Origin: Streptomyces mangrovisoli
GTDB taxonomy: Bacteria > Actinomycetota > Actinomycetes > Streptomycetales > Streptomycetaceae
Length of the DNA stretch: 64,000 bases
Direction of reading: 5' to 3'
Assembly: GCF_000974985.2 (NCBI RefSeq)
Contig: NZ_LAVA02000049.1
Span: forward strand, 1-64,000
This document shows, one piece after another, positions 1 to 7,361 of this stretch. The notes below the pieces were generated by a model. The model searched no databases and had not been told where the DNA came from. It saw nothing but the letters and a program-made list of their open reading frames with translations. The translations under genes were made by a program, and so were the position numbers. The stretch's first letter is position 1. Every line of letters starts with the position of its first letter.

Positions 1-85
1 CGTGCTGCGCCTCGGTCGCCTTCGCACCGGGGCCCGCCAGGGCCTGCGCACGGATCTCCCGGAGTTCCGCCGTACGGTGCGTCAT
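1..85 (-). CDS. acyl-CoA carboxylase beta subunit (N-terminal fragment, cut by window edge)
   Basis: Only the first 28 codons are in the window. They read from an ATG at 85 and contain RTAELREIRAQALAG followed by a KATEAQH stretch. This order (a helix ending in IRxQALxGP, then KATEAQH) is how I remember the N-terminus of actinobacterial acetyl/propionyl-CoA carboxylase carboxyltransferase (beta) subunits, which transfer CO2 from biotin to an acyl-CoA to make malonyl- or methylmalonyl-CoA. The ATG overlaps the TGA of the upstream KASIII-like gene (ATGA), so the two are translationally coupled and probably serve the same pathway. The rest of the gene lies outside, so the family call rests on a short piece. 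Confidence 0.6.
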   Translation of the reverse strand, partial: MTHRTAELREIRAQALAGPGAKATEAQH

Positions 86-1128
86 CGCCTCGCCCCTCGC
101 CGCTCGCCCGGCTTCTGGACCACGAGGCACGACCAGGTGAATCCGCCGCCGCCCGTGAGGACGAGGGCGAACTCGCCGGGTTCCAGAAGGTTTTCCCGGT
201 CGATGTCCGCGAGGTTGGCCACGACGTCGCCACAGCCCAGGTGGCCGGTGCGGCTGCCGAAGTGCCGGGGCGCCGCCCGGAGCAGCTGCCGTACGACCGG
301 CAAATACATCAACTCCAGCACCTTGGGCCCCAGTCGGGGCAGCGCGACGCACCGTATCCGCGGATCGTCGGGCGCCAGGCCGCTTTCCTGGAGGGCTCGC
401 AGCAGTACGTCGCGTACGGCCTCGGGTCCGGTCTTGGCGAACCGGTCCATGCCGCCCGCCTCGAGGAAGGCGCGCTTCGTGCGGCGGATGTCGATGGGGC
501 GGCTGTGGGCGAGCGGCGCGGGGCTGAAGGCGTCGTCGCCCCGGTACATGGACTCCATCTCCGGCGCGGCACGCACGGCGTGCGCGACGAGCCGGAGGCC
601 GTGGCCTGACCGGTCGAGGACGGCCGCGGTGGCGCCGTCCCCGTAGGCGACCTGGTAGTCACCTCGCCAGCGGTCGAAACCCTGTGAGGCGAAGCGGTCC
701 GCCGTGGTGACCAGCGCGGTGCCGAGCGAAGGATCGGCGCAGAGCTGCACCGCGGCGGTGTGCAGGGCCATGGCGCCGGCGTGGCACATCTGCTGGACAC
801 CGAACGGGACGGCCGCGGTCGCGCCGAGGTTGTCGGCCACGTAGTGGGCCGGGGACCAGAAGTCGTGCCCCTGGTGATAGATCCAGCCGTGCAGCAGAAG
901 GCCGATGTCGGCGGCCTCGACTCCGGTCTGGGACAAGGCCTTTCGTCCGGCCAGCACAGCCATGTCGGGGGCCGACGTGTCGTGCGAGACAGGGACCTCG
1001 ACCACCCCGGCGGAGGCCGGGTCGTCCGGATCGAGGAGGCCGTCGGCCACCAGGGCGTACGCGCTCTCGGTCGTCTCCGGCAGCCATGTCACCGCCGCCC
1101 TGATCGTCAGGCCGTCGCTGAAGCGCAT
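82..1128 (-). CDS. KASIII/CerJ-like acyltransferase (left paralog)
   Basis: 348-residue thiolase-fold protein resembling 3-oxoacyl-ACP synthase III and the CerJ/ChlB3 acyltransferases that load or transfer acyl groups from ACPs in actinomycete pathways. The candidate nucleophile is Cys115 in VQQMCHAGAM. His296 and Asp301 sit in TGHLGCGD, which fits the Cys-His-Asp triad of CerJ-like enzymes rather than the Cys-His-Asn of FabH. The protein ends in a Gly-rich GGGGFTWSCLVV strand typical of the fold. It aligns without gaps to the paralog at 14473-15501 over about 340 residues. The ATG at 1128 is chosen because homology starts there (MRFSDGLTIR). Its stop overlaps the next start (ATGA). Probable job: priming or acyl transfer for the type II synthase; substrate unknown. 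Confidence 0.85.
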   Translation of the reverse strand: MRFSDGLTIRAAVTWLPETTESAYALVADGLLDPDDPASAGVVEVPVSHDTSAPDMAVLAGRKALSQTGVEAADIGLLLHGWIYHQGHDFWSPAHYVADNLGATAAVPFGVQQMCHAGAMALHTAAVQLCADPSLGTALVTTADRFASQGFDRWRGDYQVAYGDGATAAVLDRSGHGLRLVAHAVRAAPEMESMYRGDDAFSPAPLAHSRPIDIRRTKRAFLEAGGMDRFAKTGPEAVRDVLLRALQESGLAPDDPRIRCVALPRLGPKVLELMYLPVVRQLLRAAPRHFGSRTGHLGCGDVVANLADIDRENLLEPGEFALVLTGGGGFTWSCLVVQKPGERRGARR

Positions 1129-1342
1129 CTCCGGCTCCTGTCCTGGGCATCGCCCGTCGACGAGGCCGGCCCTCGTGGGCCGACGCATCAGGACAGAACC
1201 CCGGGCAGGCGGGGGAGATACAGCTGCCGATACGGCTACCGGGGCGGAGCGGGCGTGGCCCGGTCCCCGGGGAGACGGAAACGGTCGCGGCCGGGTGTAC
1301 GCACGCCGACGCGGCGCGGATCTGTGCGGGCGGCCGGTGGCG

Positions 1343-1894
1343 TCAGCGTGACCAGTTCTCGACGGGCAGCGCCACGACGCAGGCCTTGGCCCAGGGCTCG
1401 TCAAGGCTCCAGAGGTCCATGGCGGCCATGTCGTTCAGCATCATGCCCAGGGACAAGAACTGTTTGACCGTGACGTCGTCCGCGCCCGAATTTTCCTGCA
1501 CGACATGCCACATTCGACCGAAACCATTTTGTACGGCGGTCCGGATCTTCGGCTCTTCACAGGCGGCGAAACCGTGCAGCTGAATAAGGAGGAACGTTCG
1601 GTTGTCGCGCACCAGATTCCGGTACCGGTTACCCATCGAGACCAGCGCGTCCACGCCGCTCAACCCGTCGCTGGCTTGCTGGAACGTGTCGACGATCTTC
1701 TCGAAGGAGTCATCGAGGACGGAGATGAACAGACCCCTCTTGGTGCCGAACAACCGGAATACGTACGGCTGGCTGATCTCTGCCTTTCGGGCAATTGTCT
1801 CAACCGAAGTCCCGTAGTAGCCGGTGCGCGCAAATTCCTCGGCGGAGATGCGCAGGATTTGGGCTCGGCGATCATCGGCCGTCATTCGTTCCAT
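1343..1894 (-). CDS. TetR-family repressor (TetR1)
   Basis: 183-residue one-component regulator. Residues about 8-55 form the TetR helix-turn-helix (ILRISAEEFARTGYYGTSVETIA, then AEISQPYVFRLFGTK); the rest is a variable alpha-helical ligand domain. It is divergent from the SnoaL1-exporter operon, the usual arrangement of a TetR repressor controlling an exporter it senses the product of. A perfect inverted repeat lies between the -35 and -10 of that operon's promoter (1962-1978). Start choice is uncertain: GTG 1900, ATG 1894 and ATG 1885 are all in frame and none has a strong ribosome binding site. Confidence 0.85.
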   Translation of the reverse strand: MERMTADDRRAQILRISAEEFARTGYYGTSVETIARKAEISQPYVFRLFGTKRGLFISVLDDSFEKIVDTFQQASDGLSGVDALVSMGNRYRNLVRDNRTFLLIQLHGFAACEEPKIRTAVQNGFGRMWHVVQENSGADDVTVKQFLSLGMMLNDMAAMDLWSLDEPWAKACVVALPVENWSR

Positions 1895-1954
1895 GTTCAC
1901 ATGTAACCACGCATGCCCCCCGCGCAGTACCCGCCGGGGGCCTTTCAGGGCCGC

Positions 1955-1983
1955 TTGACTGAGTAGTGACTAACTACTACCTT
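1955..1983 (+). promoter_or_regulatory. promoter with TetR-type operator, SnoaL1/exporter operon
   Basis: TTGACT (1955-1960) and TACCTT (1978-1983) are spaced 17 bp. Between and partly over them is an inverted repeat with 6-bp perfect arms, AGTAGT-N5-ACTACT, at 1962-1978, the classic place for a TetR operator. The same stretch also reads as an 11-bp direct repeat of TGACT (1956 and 1967), a spacing used by SARP activators. The core AGTGACTAAC (1965-1974) recurs in the SARP gene promoter at 12684-12693. Confidence 0.55.
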
Positions 1984-2114
1984 GAGGTCGTGGCCGCCCC
2001 CTGGGTGTGCCGAGGAACGCCGCCTGGGGTCCGAGTCCCCCGCAGGGCCCCAGGCGGTTCGCTCACCCCTCGATCTCCCTTTTTCCGAGTGCGAACCGTA
2101 GAGAGGTGTCATCC

Positions 2115-2606
2115 ATGACCGGATCCGCCCAGACCGCACCCAGCGCGACCACCACCACGGACGCGGCGCAGGCCCGCGCCCTGTGGGCCAAGTGGAACGC
2201 CCTGTGGAACGGCGAAATCGACCTGTCCCGAGCCGACGAGGTGATCGCGGACAGGTTCACCGTTCACGGCACGAGCCTGGCGGGGCGCATGAAGACGGCC
2301 GCCATCGACGAGATCCGCGACCGGGACGGACTCGTCTCGTGGATCGCCCGCACCCGTGCCGCCCTCGAGGAACTGCACTTCACCGACGAGCCCGGCCCCA
2401 TCGTCGAGGGTGATCTCGTCGCGGGCCGCTACCGCGCCACGGCCGTGCACCGGGGCGGGACCCCCGGCGCCACCGCCCCGATCGGCACGCCGACCGAGCA
2501 CGTCGGGATGAACATCCTCCGCATCGAGGACGGCCGGTTCACCGAGTACTGGACCGTCGCCGACACCCTCGGCCTGCTCACCCAGCTGGGCCTCATCACT
2601 TCCTGA
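2115..2606 (+). CDS. SnoaL-like (NTF2-fold) protein 1
   Basis: 163 residues with the NTF2/SnoaL pattern: an N-terminal helix with LWAKWNALWNG, a middle FTDEPGPIVEGDLVAGRYRATAVH strand pair, and a C-terminal RIEDGRFTEYWTVADTLGLLTQLGL. SnoaL-type proteins include polyketide cyclases, hydroxylase-like enzymes and, in related NTF2 families, dehydratases. It is the first gene of the plus-strand cluster operon, 32 bp before the exporter. The ATG at 2115 is chosen because AGAGG lies just upstream and homology begins there. A specific reaction cannot be assigned; cyclisation or dehydration of an ACP- or free polyketide intermediate is the likeliest role. Confidence 0.8.
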   Translation: MTGSAQTAPSATTTTDAAQARALWAKWNALWNGEIDLSRADEVIADRFTVHGTSLAGRMKTAAIDEIRDRDGLVSWIARTRAALEELHFTDEPGPIVEGDLVAGRYRATAVHRGGTPGATAPIGTPTEHVGMNILRIEDGRFTEYWTVADTLGLLTQLGLITS

Positions 2607-2638
2607 CCAGCCGTCACCGTCCTTCTGGAAGGTCTCCC

Positions 2639-4075
2639 ATGACCACGCAACCCGTGACCGGACGCCCGGCCGCCCAGCCCGCGGGTGAGAACGCGCGCCG
2701 GGACAGGCGCCGCGCCCTCGCCGCCGGCACGATCTCCGCGGGCATCCTCATCTCGACCCTCGACCTGACCATCGTCAACGTCGCCTTCCCCGCCATCGGC
2801 GCGGACTTCAAGGGTGCGTCCGTCGCCGATCTGTCCTGGATCCTCAACGGGTACGCCATCGTCTTCGCGGCCCTGCTCATCCCCGCCGGCCGGTTCGCCG
2901 ACCGGTTCGGCATGAAGAACGTCTTCCTGGCCGGCCTGGCCGTCTTCACCCTCGCGTCCGGACTCTGCGCCGCCTCGGGCTCGGTGGACGCGCTCAACGC
3001 GGCGCGCGTTCTGCAGGCCGTCGGTGCCGCGGCGCTCGGCCCCACGTCGATGGGCCTGCTCATGGTGACCTACGGACCCGATCAGCGGGCCAAGGCCATG
3101 CGGGTCTGGGCCACCGCCGCTGGTGTCGCGGCCGCCTCGGGCCCCTTGGTCGGCGGCGTGCTGGTCAACGTCGACTGGCCCTGGATCTTCCTGGTCAACC
3201 TGCCGGTCGGCGTCGTCGCGCTGATCGTCGGTGCCAAGGTGCTCGCTCCCGGCCGGGCCGCGGGCGACAAGAAGCCCGCCATGCCCGACCTGCTGGGCTC
3301 CGCCCTGCTCGCCGCCGCCATCGGCCTCCTCTCACTGGGCATCGTCAAGGCCCCCGACTGGGGCTGGGGTTCGGGCCGGGTACTGGGCTCGCTCGCCGGG
3401 GCCGTGGTGCTGGTCGTGCTGCTGCTGGTCCGCTCCGCCCGGCACACCAGCCCGGTGGTCGACCTCGCGCTGCTGCGGATCCGTGACTTCTCCATCGCGA
3501 ACATCGCGTCCGCCCTCTACTACATGAGCTTCGCGGCGACCGTGCTCTCGGTCTCCCTGTGGTGCCAGGACATCTGGGGCTGGTCGGCGCTGGCCACCGG
3601 TCTGGCGATGGCCCCGGGCAACCTGATGTTGCCCTTCCTCTCGGTGCTCTCCGGCAAGCTCGTGGCCAGGATCGGACAGGTGCTGTCGATCGTGTTCGGA
3701 TCGACGGTGATCGCACTGGGCGCGGCCTGGTGGGCGCTCGCCGTAGGCGTCCACGCCAACTACGTGGTGGCCATGCTCCCCGGCGTGCTGCTCACCCGTA
3801 TCGGCATGGGGCTCTCCCTCGCCCCGCTGATGGGTGCCAGCACCCGCGACCTCCCGCCGGCCTCGGTGGCGACCGGTTCCGGGCTCAACAACATGGTGCG
3901 CCAGGTCGGCTTCGTGCTCGGCGTCTCGATCCTGGTGGTGCTCATCGGCAGCCCCGGCGGCCCGGACGCGGCCCTGACCGCGTTCCGCCACGGCTGGTGG
4001 TTCACCGCGGCGGCCTCGGCGGCCACGGCCCTGACGGCGCTGGCACTGCGCTCCGACCGCCCCCGGAACACCTAG
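2639..4075 (+). CDS. MFS exporter, DHA2 (14-helix) family
   Basis: 478-residue integral membrane protein of the drug:H+ antiporter-2 group. The family features visible are a first helix with STLDLTIVNVAFPAIG, the LSWILNGYAIVFAALLIPAGR segment followed by motif A (DRFGMKNVF), and about 14 hydrophobic segments; the length fits DHA2. GGAAGG precedes the ATG. It sits in the biosynthetic operon behind the TetR1-controlled promoter, so it probably exports the product and gives self-resistance. Confidence 0.9.
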   Translation: MTTQPVTGRPAAQPAGENARRDRRRALAAGTISAGILISTLDLTIVNVAFPAIGADFKGASVADLSWILNGYAIVFAALLIPAGRFADRFGMKNVFLAGLAVFTLASGLCAASGSVDALNAARVLQAVGAAALGPTSMGLLMVTYGPDQRAKAMRVWATAAGVAAASGPLVGGVLVNVDWPWIFLVNLPVGVVALIVGAKVLAPGRAAGDKKPAMPDLLGSALLAAAIGLLSLGIVKAPDWGWGSGRVLGSLAGAVVLVVLLLVRSARHTSPVVDLALLRIRDFSIANIASALYYMSFAATVLSVSLWCQDIWGWSALATGLAMAPGNLMLPFLSVLSGKLVARIGQVLSIVFGSTVIALGAAWWALAVGVHANYVVAMLPGVLLTRIGMGLSLAPLMGASTRDLPPASVATGSGLNNMVRQVGFVLGVSILVVLIGSPGGPDAALTAFRHGWWFTAAASAATALTALALRSDRPRNT

Positions 4076-4230
4076 TCGGGTCTCCGCCGGCACCGGCGCG
4101 GTGCCCGGCGAAACCAGTTGTCGCCCAGCGGGAGGCCGGGTGGCGCGGCCTCTGTGGTCGCCGCCACCCGGCCTCGTCGTCTTCGGGCGGCGGCACGGTG
4201 TATCCGGGACCCTTCGCGCCGCTCTGTACG

Positions 4231-4281
4231 GATGCACGAACGCACGGATGCACGGATGCACGGATACGAACGCACGGATGC
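4231..4281 (+). repeat. short tandem repeats of GCACGGAT
   Basis: In the gap between exporter and SnoaL2, the 8-bp core GCACGGAT and variants (GCACGAAC, ACACGAAC-like) repeat about five times with 8-9 bp spacing. It is intergenic, 60-110 bp before the SnoaL2 start, and looks like slippage-derived sequence. No promoter could be recognised with confidence in 4076-4342. Confidence 0.7.
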
Positions 4282-4342
4282 CGGCTCCGCACACGCCGGA
4301 TGCCGGCTGCACGGACGACCACAACGCGCCCTGGGAGCACGC

Positions 4343-4807
4343 ATGACGGACACCCTGACCGCCGAGGACCTCCGCCCGCAGGCGGTCCTGTGGGAGAAGT
4401 GGATGGAGCTCTGGAACGGCAACCGGGACCGGGCCGAGGAGATCCTCGCCGACGAACTGACGGTCCACATACCGCAGTACGGGATGCCCGACCCCGCCGC
4501 CCTGCGTACCCCGCGCCAGTTCACCGCCTGGATCGAGGCGTTCCGATCCTCGTACCCGGACGCCCGGATCAGGACCGCGCTCGGCCCCTTCGTGGACGGT
4601 GACCATGTCGTCGCCCGATGGATCTTCGAGGGCACCTGGCAGTCGGGCCGCCCCGCCGGAGTCACGGCGGCACCGGGCACCCCGATCACGCTGCGCGGGG
4701 CCGACGTGCTGCGGCTGGACGAGCGGGGACGCATCGCCGAGTACTGGCTCTCGGACGACCTGATGGACGTCTACGTGCGCCTCGGCGCCCCGCTTCCCAC
4801 GCCGTGA
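4343..4807 (+). CDS. SnoaL-like (NTF2-fold) protein 2
   Basis: 154 residues, a paralog of the first SnoaL-like protein: LWEKWMELWNGNRDRAEEI helix, ADELTVHIPQYG, the DGDHVVARWIFEG strand, then LRLDERGRIAEYWLSDDLMDVYVRLG. GGGAG precedes the ATG at 4343. Compared with SnoaL1 it has a different set of polar residues in the pocket region (for example HIPQYG), so the two need not catalyse the same step. It is followed by the ketoreductase and PPTase genes. Role: ester-cyclase-like, hydratase/dehydratase-like or other; not resolvable from sequence alone. Confidence 0.8.
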   Translation: MTDTLTAEDLRPQAVLWEKWMELWNGNRDRAEEILADELTVHIPQYGMPDPAALRTPRQFTAWIEAFRSSYPDARIRTALGPFVDGDHVVARWIFEGTWQSGRPAGVTAAPGTPITLRGADVLRLDERGRIAEYWLSDDLMDVYVRLGAPLPTP

Positions 4808-4854
4808 CCCCCGCGTCCCACGCCGTGACCCCCGCGTCCTGGTCCGTGACCCCC
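4799..4854 (+). repeat. 21-bp tandem repeat over the SnoaL2 stop codon
   Basis: Unit ACGCCGTGACCCCCGCGTCC plus one base occurs at 4799 and 4820, with a partial third copy at 4842-4854. The TGA stop of SnoaL2 lies in the first copy and every copy contains GTGACCCCC, so the gene's 3' end has been tandemly duplicated. Confidence 0.85.
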
Positions 4855-4893
4855 GAACCGCCCGGACGACCCGCTCGCGAAGGAGCCCTCACC

Positions 4894-5640
4894 ATGCACG
4901 ACGGTCAACGAGGCCATGTCATCGTCACCGGAGGATCGCGCGGTATCGGCCGCGCGATCGCCGTACAACTCGCCGCGGAGGGATACGACATCACCTTCTG
5001 CGGCCGGAGCGCCTCCGCCGCGTCGGAGGAGACCGCCGAACTGGTCCGCGCGCAGGGAGCCCGCTGTTTCCACCAGGCCTGCGACGTGGCCGACGGACAG
5101 GCCGTGGACACCTTCGTGAAGCGGGCGGAGAGCGAACTCGGGCCGGTGTACGCCCTGGTGAACTCGGCCGGCATCGTCAAGGACAACCATCTGGTGATGA
5201 TGTCGGTCGAGGACTGGACGTCGGTGATCGACACCAACCTCACCGGCACGTTCAACTTCTGCCGCACGGTCGGGTTCGGCATGCTCAAGCGCCGTACCGG
5301 AGTGATCGTCAACGTGTCCTCGGTGGCCGGCGTCTACGGGCACGCGACGCAGGCCAACTACGCCGCCTCGAAAGGCGGAGTGAACAGCCTGAGCCGGACC
5401 CTCGCCAAGGAACTGGCCCGGTACGGCATCCGTGTGAACGTCGTGGCACCCGGCTTCATCGAGACGGACATGACCGGTGAACTCGGCGACAAGGCGCGCA
5501 AGGAAGCCCTCGCCGCCGTGCCGCTGCGGCGCTTCGGTACCGCCCGGGAAGTCGCGGACCTCACCGCGTTCCTCCTCTCCGACAAGGCCTCCTACATCAC
5601 CGGCCAGGTCCTCCAGATCGACGGGGGCGTGGCTCTGTGA
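4894..5640 (+). CDS. FabG-type 3-oxoacyl-ACP reductase (ketoreductase)
   Basis: 248-residue classical short-chain dehydrogenase. NADPH-binding TGGSRGIG at residues 12-19, NSAG at 90-93, and catalytic Ser143, Tyr156, Lys160 (SSVAGVYG...YAASK) are all present; the C-terminus ends in GQVLQIDGG as in FabG. It would reduce beta-ketoacyl-ACP to beta-hydroxyacyl-ACP in each or selected cycles of the cluster synthase. AAGGAG lies 12 bp before the ATG at 4894. Its stop overlaps the GTG of the PPTase gene (GTGA), so the two are coupled. Confidence 0.9.
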   Translation: MHDGQRGHVIVTGGSRGIGRAIAVQLAAEGYDITFCGRSASAASEETAELVRAQGARCFHQACDVADGQAVDTFVKRAESELGPVYALVNSAGIVKDNHLVMMSVEDWTSVIDTNLTGTFNFCRTVGFGMLKRRTGVIVNVSSVAGVYGHATQANYAASKGGVNSLSRTLAKELARYGIRVNVVAPGFIETDMTGELGDKARKEALAAVPLRRFGTAREVADLTAFLLSDKASYITGQVLQIDGGVAL

Positions 5641-6428
5641 GCATGCCGCGCCCGCCGGCCGGTCCGGACGAGCTGCACCTCTGGTGGCTCGACGTACCGC
5701 CGCCGGGTGCGGCCACGCGGAGCGCCGCCCGGCTGCTCGACGCCGGGCAGCAGGCGCGGGCGGCGCGGCTGCGCAGACCCCTGCACCGGCACCGCAAGGT
5801 GATGGCGCACGCGGGTCTGCGCGTCCTGCTCGCGGGCTACACGGGCAGAGATCCGGCGGAGCTGACGATGCGGCGCGCGGCGTGCCCGGCCTGCGGCGGA
5901 CCGCACGGCCGCCCCCGTACACCGGCCGCTCCGGGCCTCGAGTACTCGATGGCCCACTCGGGCGACGGCGTCCTCTACGCCTTCGCGAACCGGCCCGTGG
6001 GCGTGGATCTGGAGACGTCGTCGGTCAGGCCCCGGACCGTGCGCGCTGTCTCCCGATGGCTCTCCGCCGACGAGCGGACACTGCTCGAAGGGCTTCCCGA
6101 GGCAGCGGTGCCCGCCGCGTTCGCCCGCTGCTGGGTGCGCAAGGAGGCGTATCTCAAAGGGATCGGGACGGGGCTCGCGCACGGCGTCGACGTGAGTCCG
6201 GACCGGAACTTCGGCGCCTGGCGGCTGATCGGCCTCGACCCGCCCGAGGGATACGTCGCCGCGGCGGCCCTGCCCGGCCCACCGGAGGCGGAGGTCCGGG
6301 TGTTCAGCGGGACACTGCCTTCGGCACGGATGGCGGAGCTTGCGGATCTTGCGGATCTTGCCGAGCGGACCGAGACCGCGGGAGGTGGGGATGGCGCAGC
6401 ACGGATCCGGGCGACACGAACCCGATGA
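5637..6428 (+). CDS. Sfp-type 4'-phosphopantetheinyl transferase
   Basis: 263 residues. The signature motifs are GVDLE at residues 122-126 (Mg2+ and CoA binding) and WVRKEAYLKGIGTGL from residue 166 (KExxLK). It converts apo- to holo-ACP by moving phosphopantetheine from CoA to the ACP serine; here the obvious partner is the ACP at 9717-9995. The GTG at 5637 overlaps the ketoreductase stop; an ATG at 5643 is the alternative start. The last 60 codons contain small direct repeats (GCGGATCTT) and are poorly conserved. Confidence 0.9.
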   Translation: MSMPRPPAGPDELHLWWLDVPPPGAATRSAARLLDAGQQARAARLRRPLHRHRKVMAHAGLRVLLAGYTGRDPAELTMRRAACPACGGPHGRPRTPAAPGLEYSMAHSGDGVLYAFANRPVGVDLETSSVRPRTVRAVSRWLSADERTLLEGLPEAAVPAAFARCWVRKEAYLKGIGTGLAHGVDVSPDRNFGAWRLIGLDPPEGYVAAAALPGPPEAEVRVFSGTLPSARMAELADLADLAERTETAGGGDGAARIRATRTR

Positions 6429-6714
6429 CGAGGAAGTCCTGCTGGATGACGAGGAAGCCCTGCTGAACGAGGTGCGCGCCGTCGTGGGCGCGCCGCCGTA
6501 CGCACTGGTGCGAGCCGTGGCGGCCTGGCCGCTGCCGCTGCCGCTGCCGCTGCCGCTGCCGCTGCCGCTGCCTCCGCCGGCCGACGCCGCGGCGGGCGTG
6601 GTGGGCGTGGTGGGCGGCCCGGCATCGGACCGGGCGGACGACGGCCCGTCACATCGCGGTGGCGGGCGCGTTCTCGCTCTCGACGATCCGCAGCTGCTCG
6701 GCGAGGCGCCGTAG
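6391..6714 (+). CDS. small acidic protein with Pro-Leu repeat tail, possibly truncated
   Basis: 107 codons from an ATG with a strong GGGAGG 5 bp upstream, overlapping the end of the PPTase gene. The first 45 residues are acidic and helical (DDEEALLNEVRAVVG, then a run ending AVAAW), reminiscent of the N-termini of small proteins I remember next to Streptomyces ECF sigma genes. After that a (CCGCTG)7 expansion encodes PLPLPLPL and the remainder is low complexity and antisense to the end of the sigma factor gene. It may be a truncated or expanded remnant. No function is assigned. Confidence 0.4.
   Translation: MAQHGSGRHEPDDEEVLLDDEEALLNEVRAVVGAPPYALVRAVAAWPLPLPLPLPLPLPLPPPADAAAGVVGVVGGPASDRADDGPSHRGGGRVLALDDPQLLGEAP
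6529..6570 (+). repeat. hexanucleotide microsatellite (CCGCTG)7
   Basis: Seven perfect copies of CCGCTG in a row, followed by the variant CCTCCG, in the convergent region between the PPTase operon and the ECF sigma gene. In the plus frame it encodes Pro-Leu repeats; on the minus strand it is just downstream of the sigma factor stop. Confidence 0.95.
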
Positions 6715-7263
6715 CGCGCGTCCGCGCAGCGGGCCCACGGAGCCGCGGGCGATGCCCAGGCGCCGGCTCACCTCGTCGTATCCCGGCGCGGGGTCGGCGC
6801 TGAGCAGCGCGAGCAGCCGCTGGTCCCGGTCCGGCAGCCTGGACAGGGCGGTGAGGACCTCGGCGCCGCGCTCGCGCACCAGGATGCCCTCCTCGGGACC
6901 GGATCCCGTCGTCGTGGGCCGGTCGAGGGTTCCGCCGTCGCCCACGGGCACGTAACGCCGGGAGCGCTCGTACTGCTTGAGGCTCTCGCGCCGGGCGCAG
7001 GTCGTCAGCCAGGCCGGGAACCGCTCGGGTGTGTGCAACCGGGTCAGGCTCCGGTACACCCGCAGCCAGGTCACCTGGAAGACCTCCTCGCAGTCGGCGT
7101 CGGAGAGCCGGTGCGAGCGGGCCACCGTCCACACCACCGGTCCGTACCGTGCCACCAGCGCCGACCAGGCCTCCTGGGACCCGGACAGGCACAGGGCGAT
7201 CAGCTCGCCGGGGCTCTGGGCCCGGGCGGCGGTTTCCGCGGGATGGGTCCGCGTCGCAGACAT
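6649..7263 (-). CDS. ECF-type RNA polymerase sigma factor
   Basis: 204 residues. Region 2 is visible as LVARYGPVVWTVARSHRLSD followed by CEEVFQVTWLRVYRSLTRL and FPAWLTTCARRESL; region 4 as LPDRDQRLLALLSAD through YDEVSRRLGIARGSVGPLRGRALRRL. It lies 98 bp downstream of the chain-length-factor gene on the same strand, so it may be the last gene of the core operon. No anti-sigma gene is recognisable beside it, except perhaps the odd small protein on the other strand. Targets are unknown. Confidence 0.85.
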   Translation of the reverse strand: MSATRTHPAETAARAQSPGELIALCLSGSQEAWSALVARYGPVVWTVARSHRLSDADCEEVFQVTWLRVYRSLTRLHTPERFPAWLTTCARRESLKQYERSRRYVPVGDGGTLDRPTTTGSGPEEGILVRERGAEVLTALSRLPDRDQRLLALLSADPAPGYDEVSRRLGIARGSVGPLRGRALRRLAEQLRIVESENAPATAM

Positions 7264-7361
7264 GGCTTCCTTCCGGCCGTTTCGCGGGGATGGTCGAAGG
7301 GCCGGGGAGCGGGCATCGACGATGCTCCCCGGCCCTCGCTTTCGGGTGGCGGTGCTCCGCG

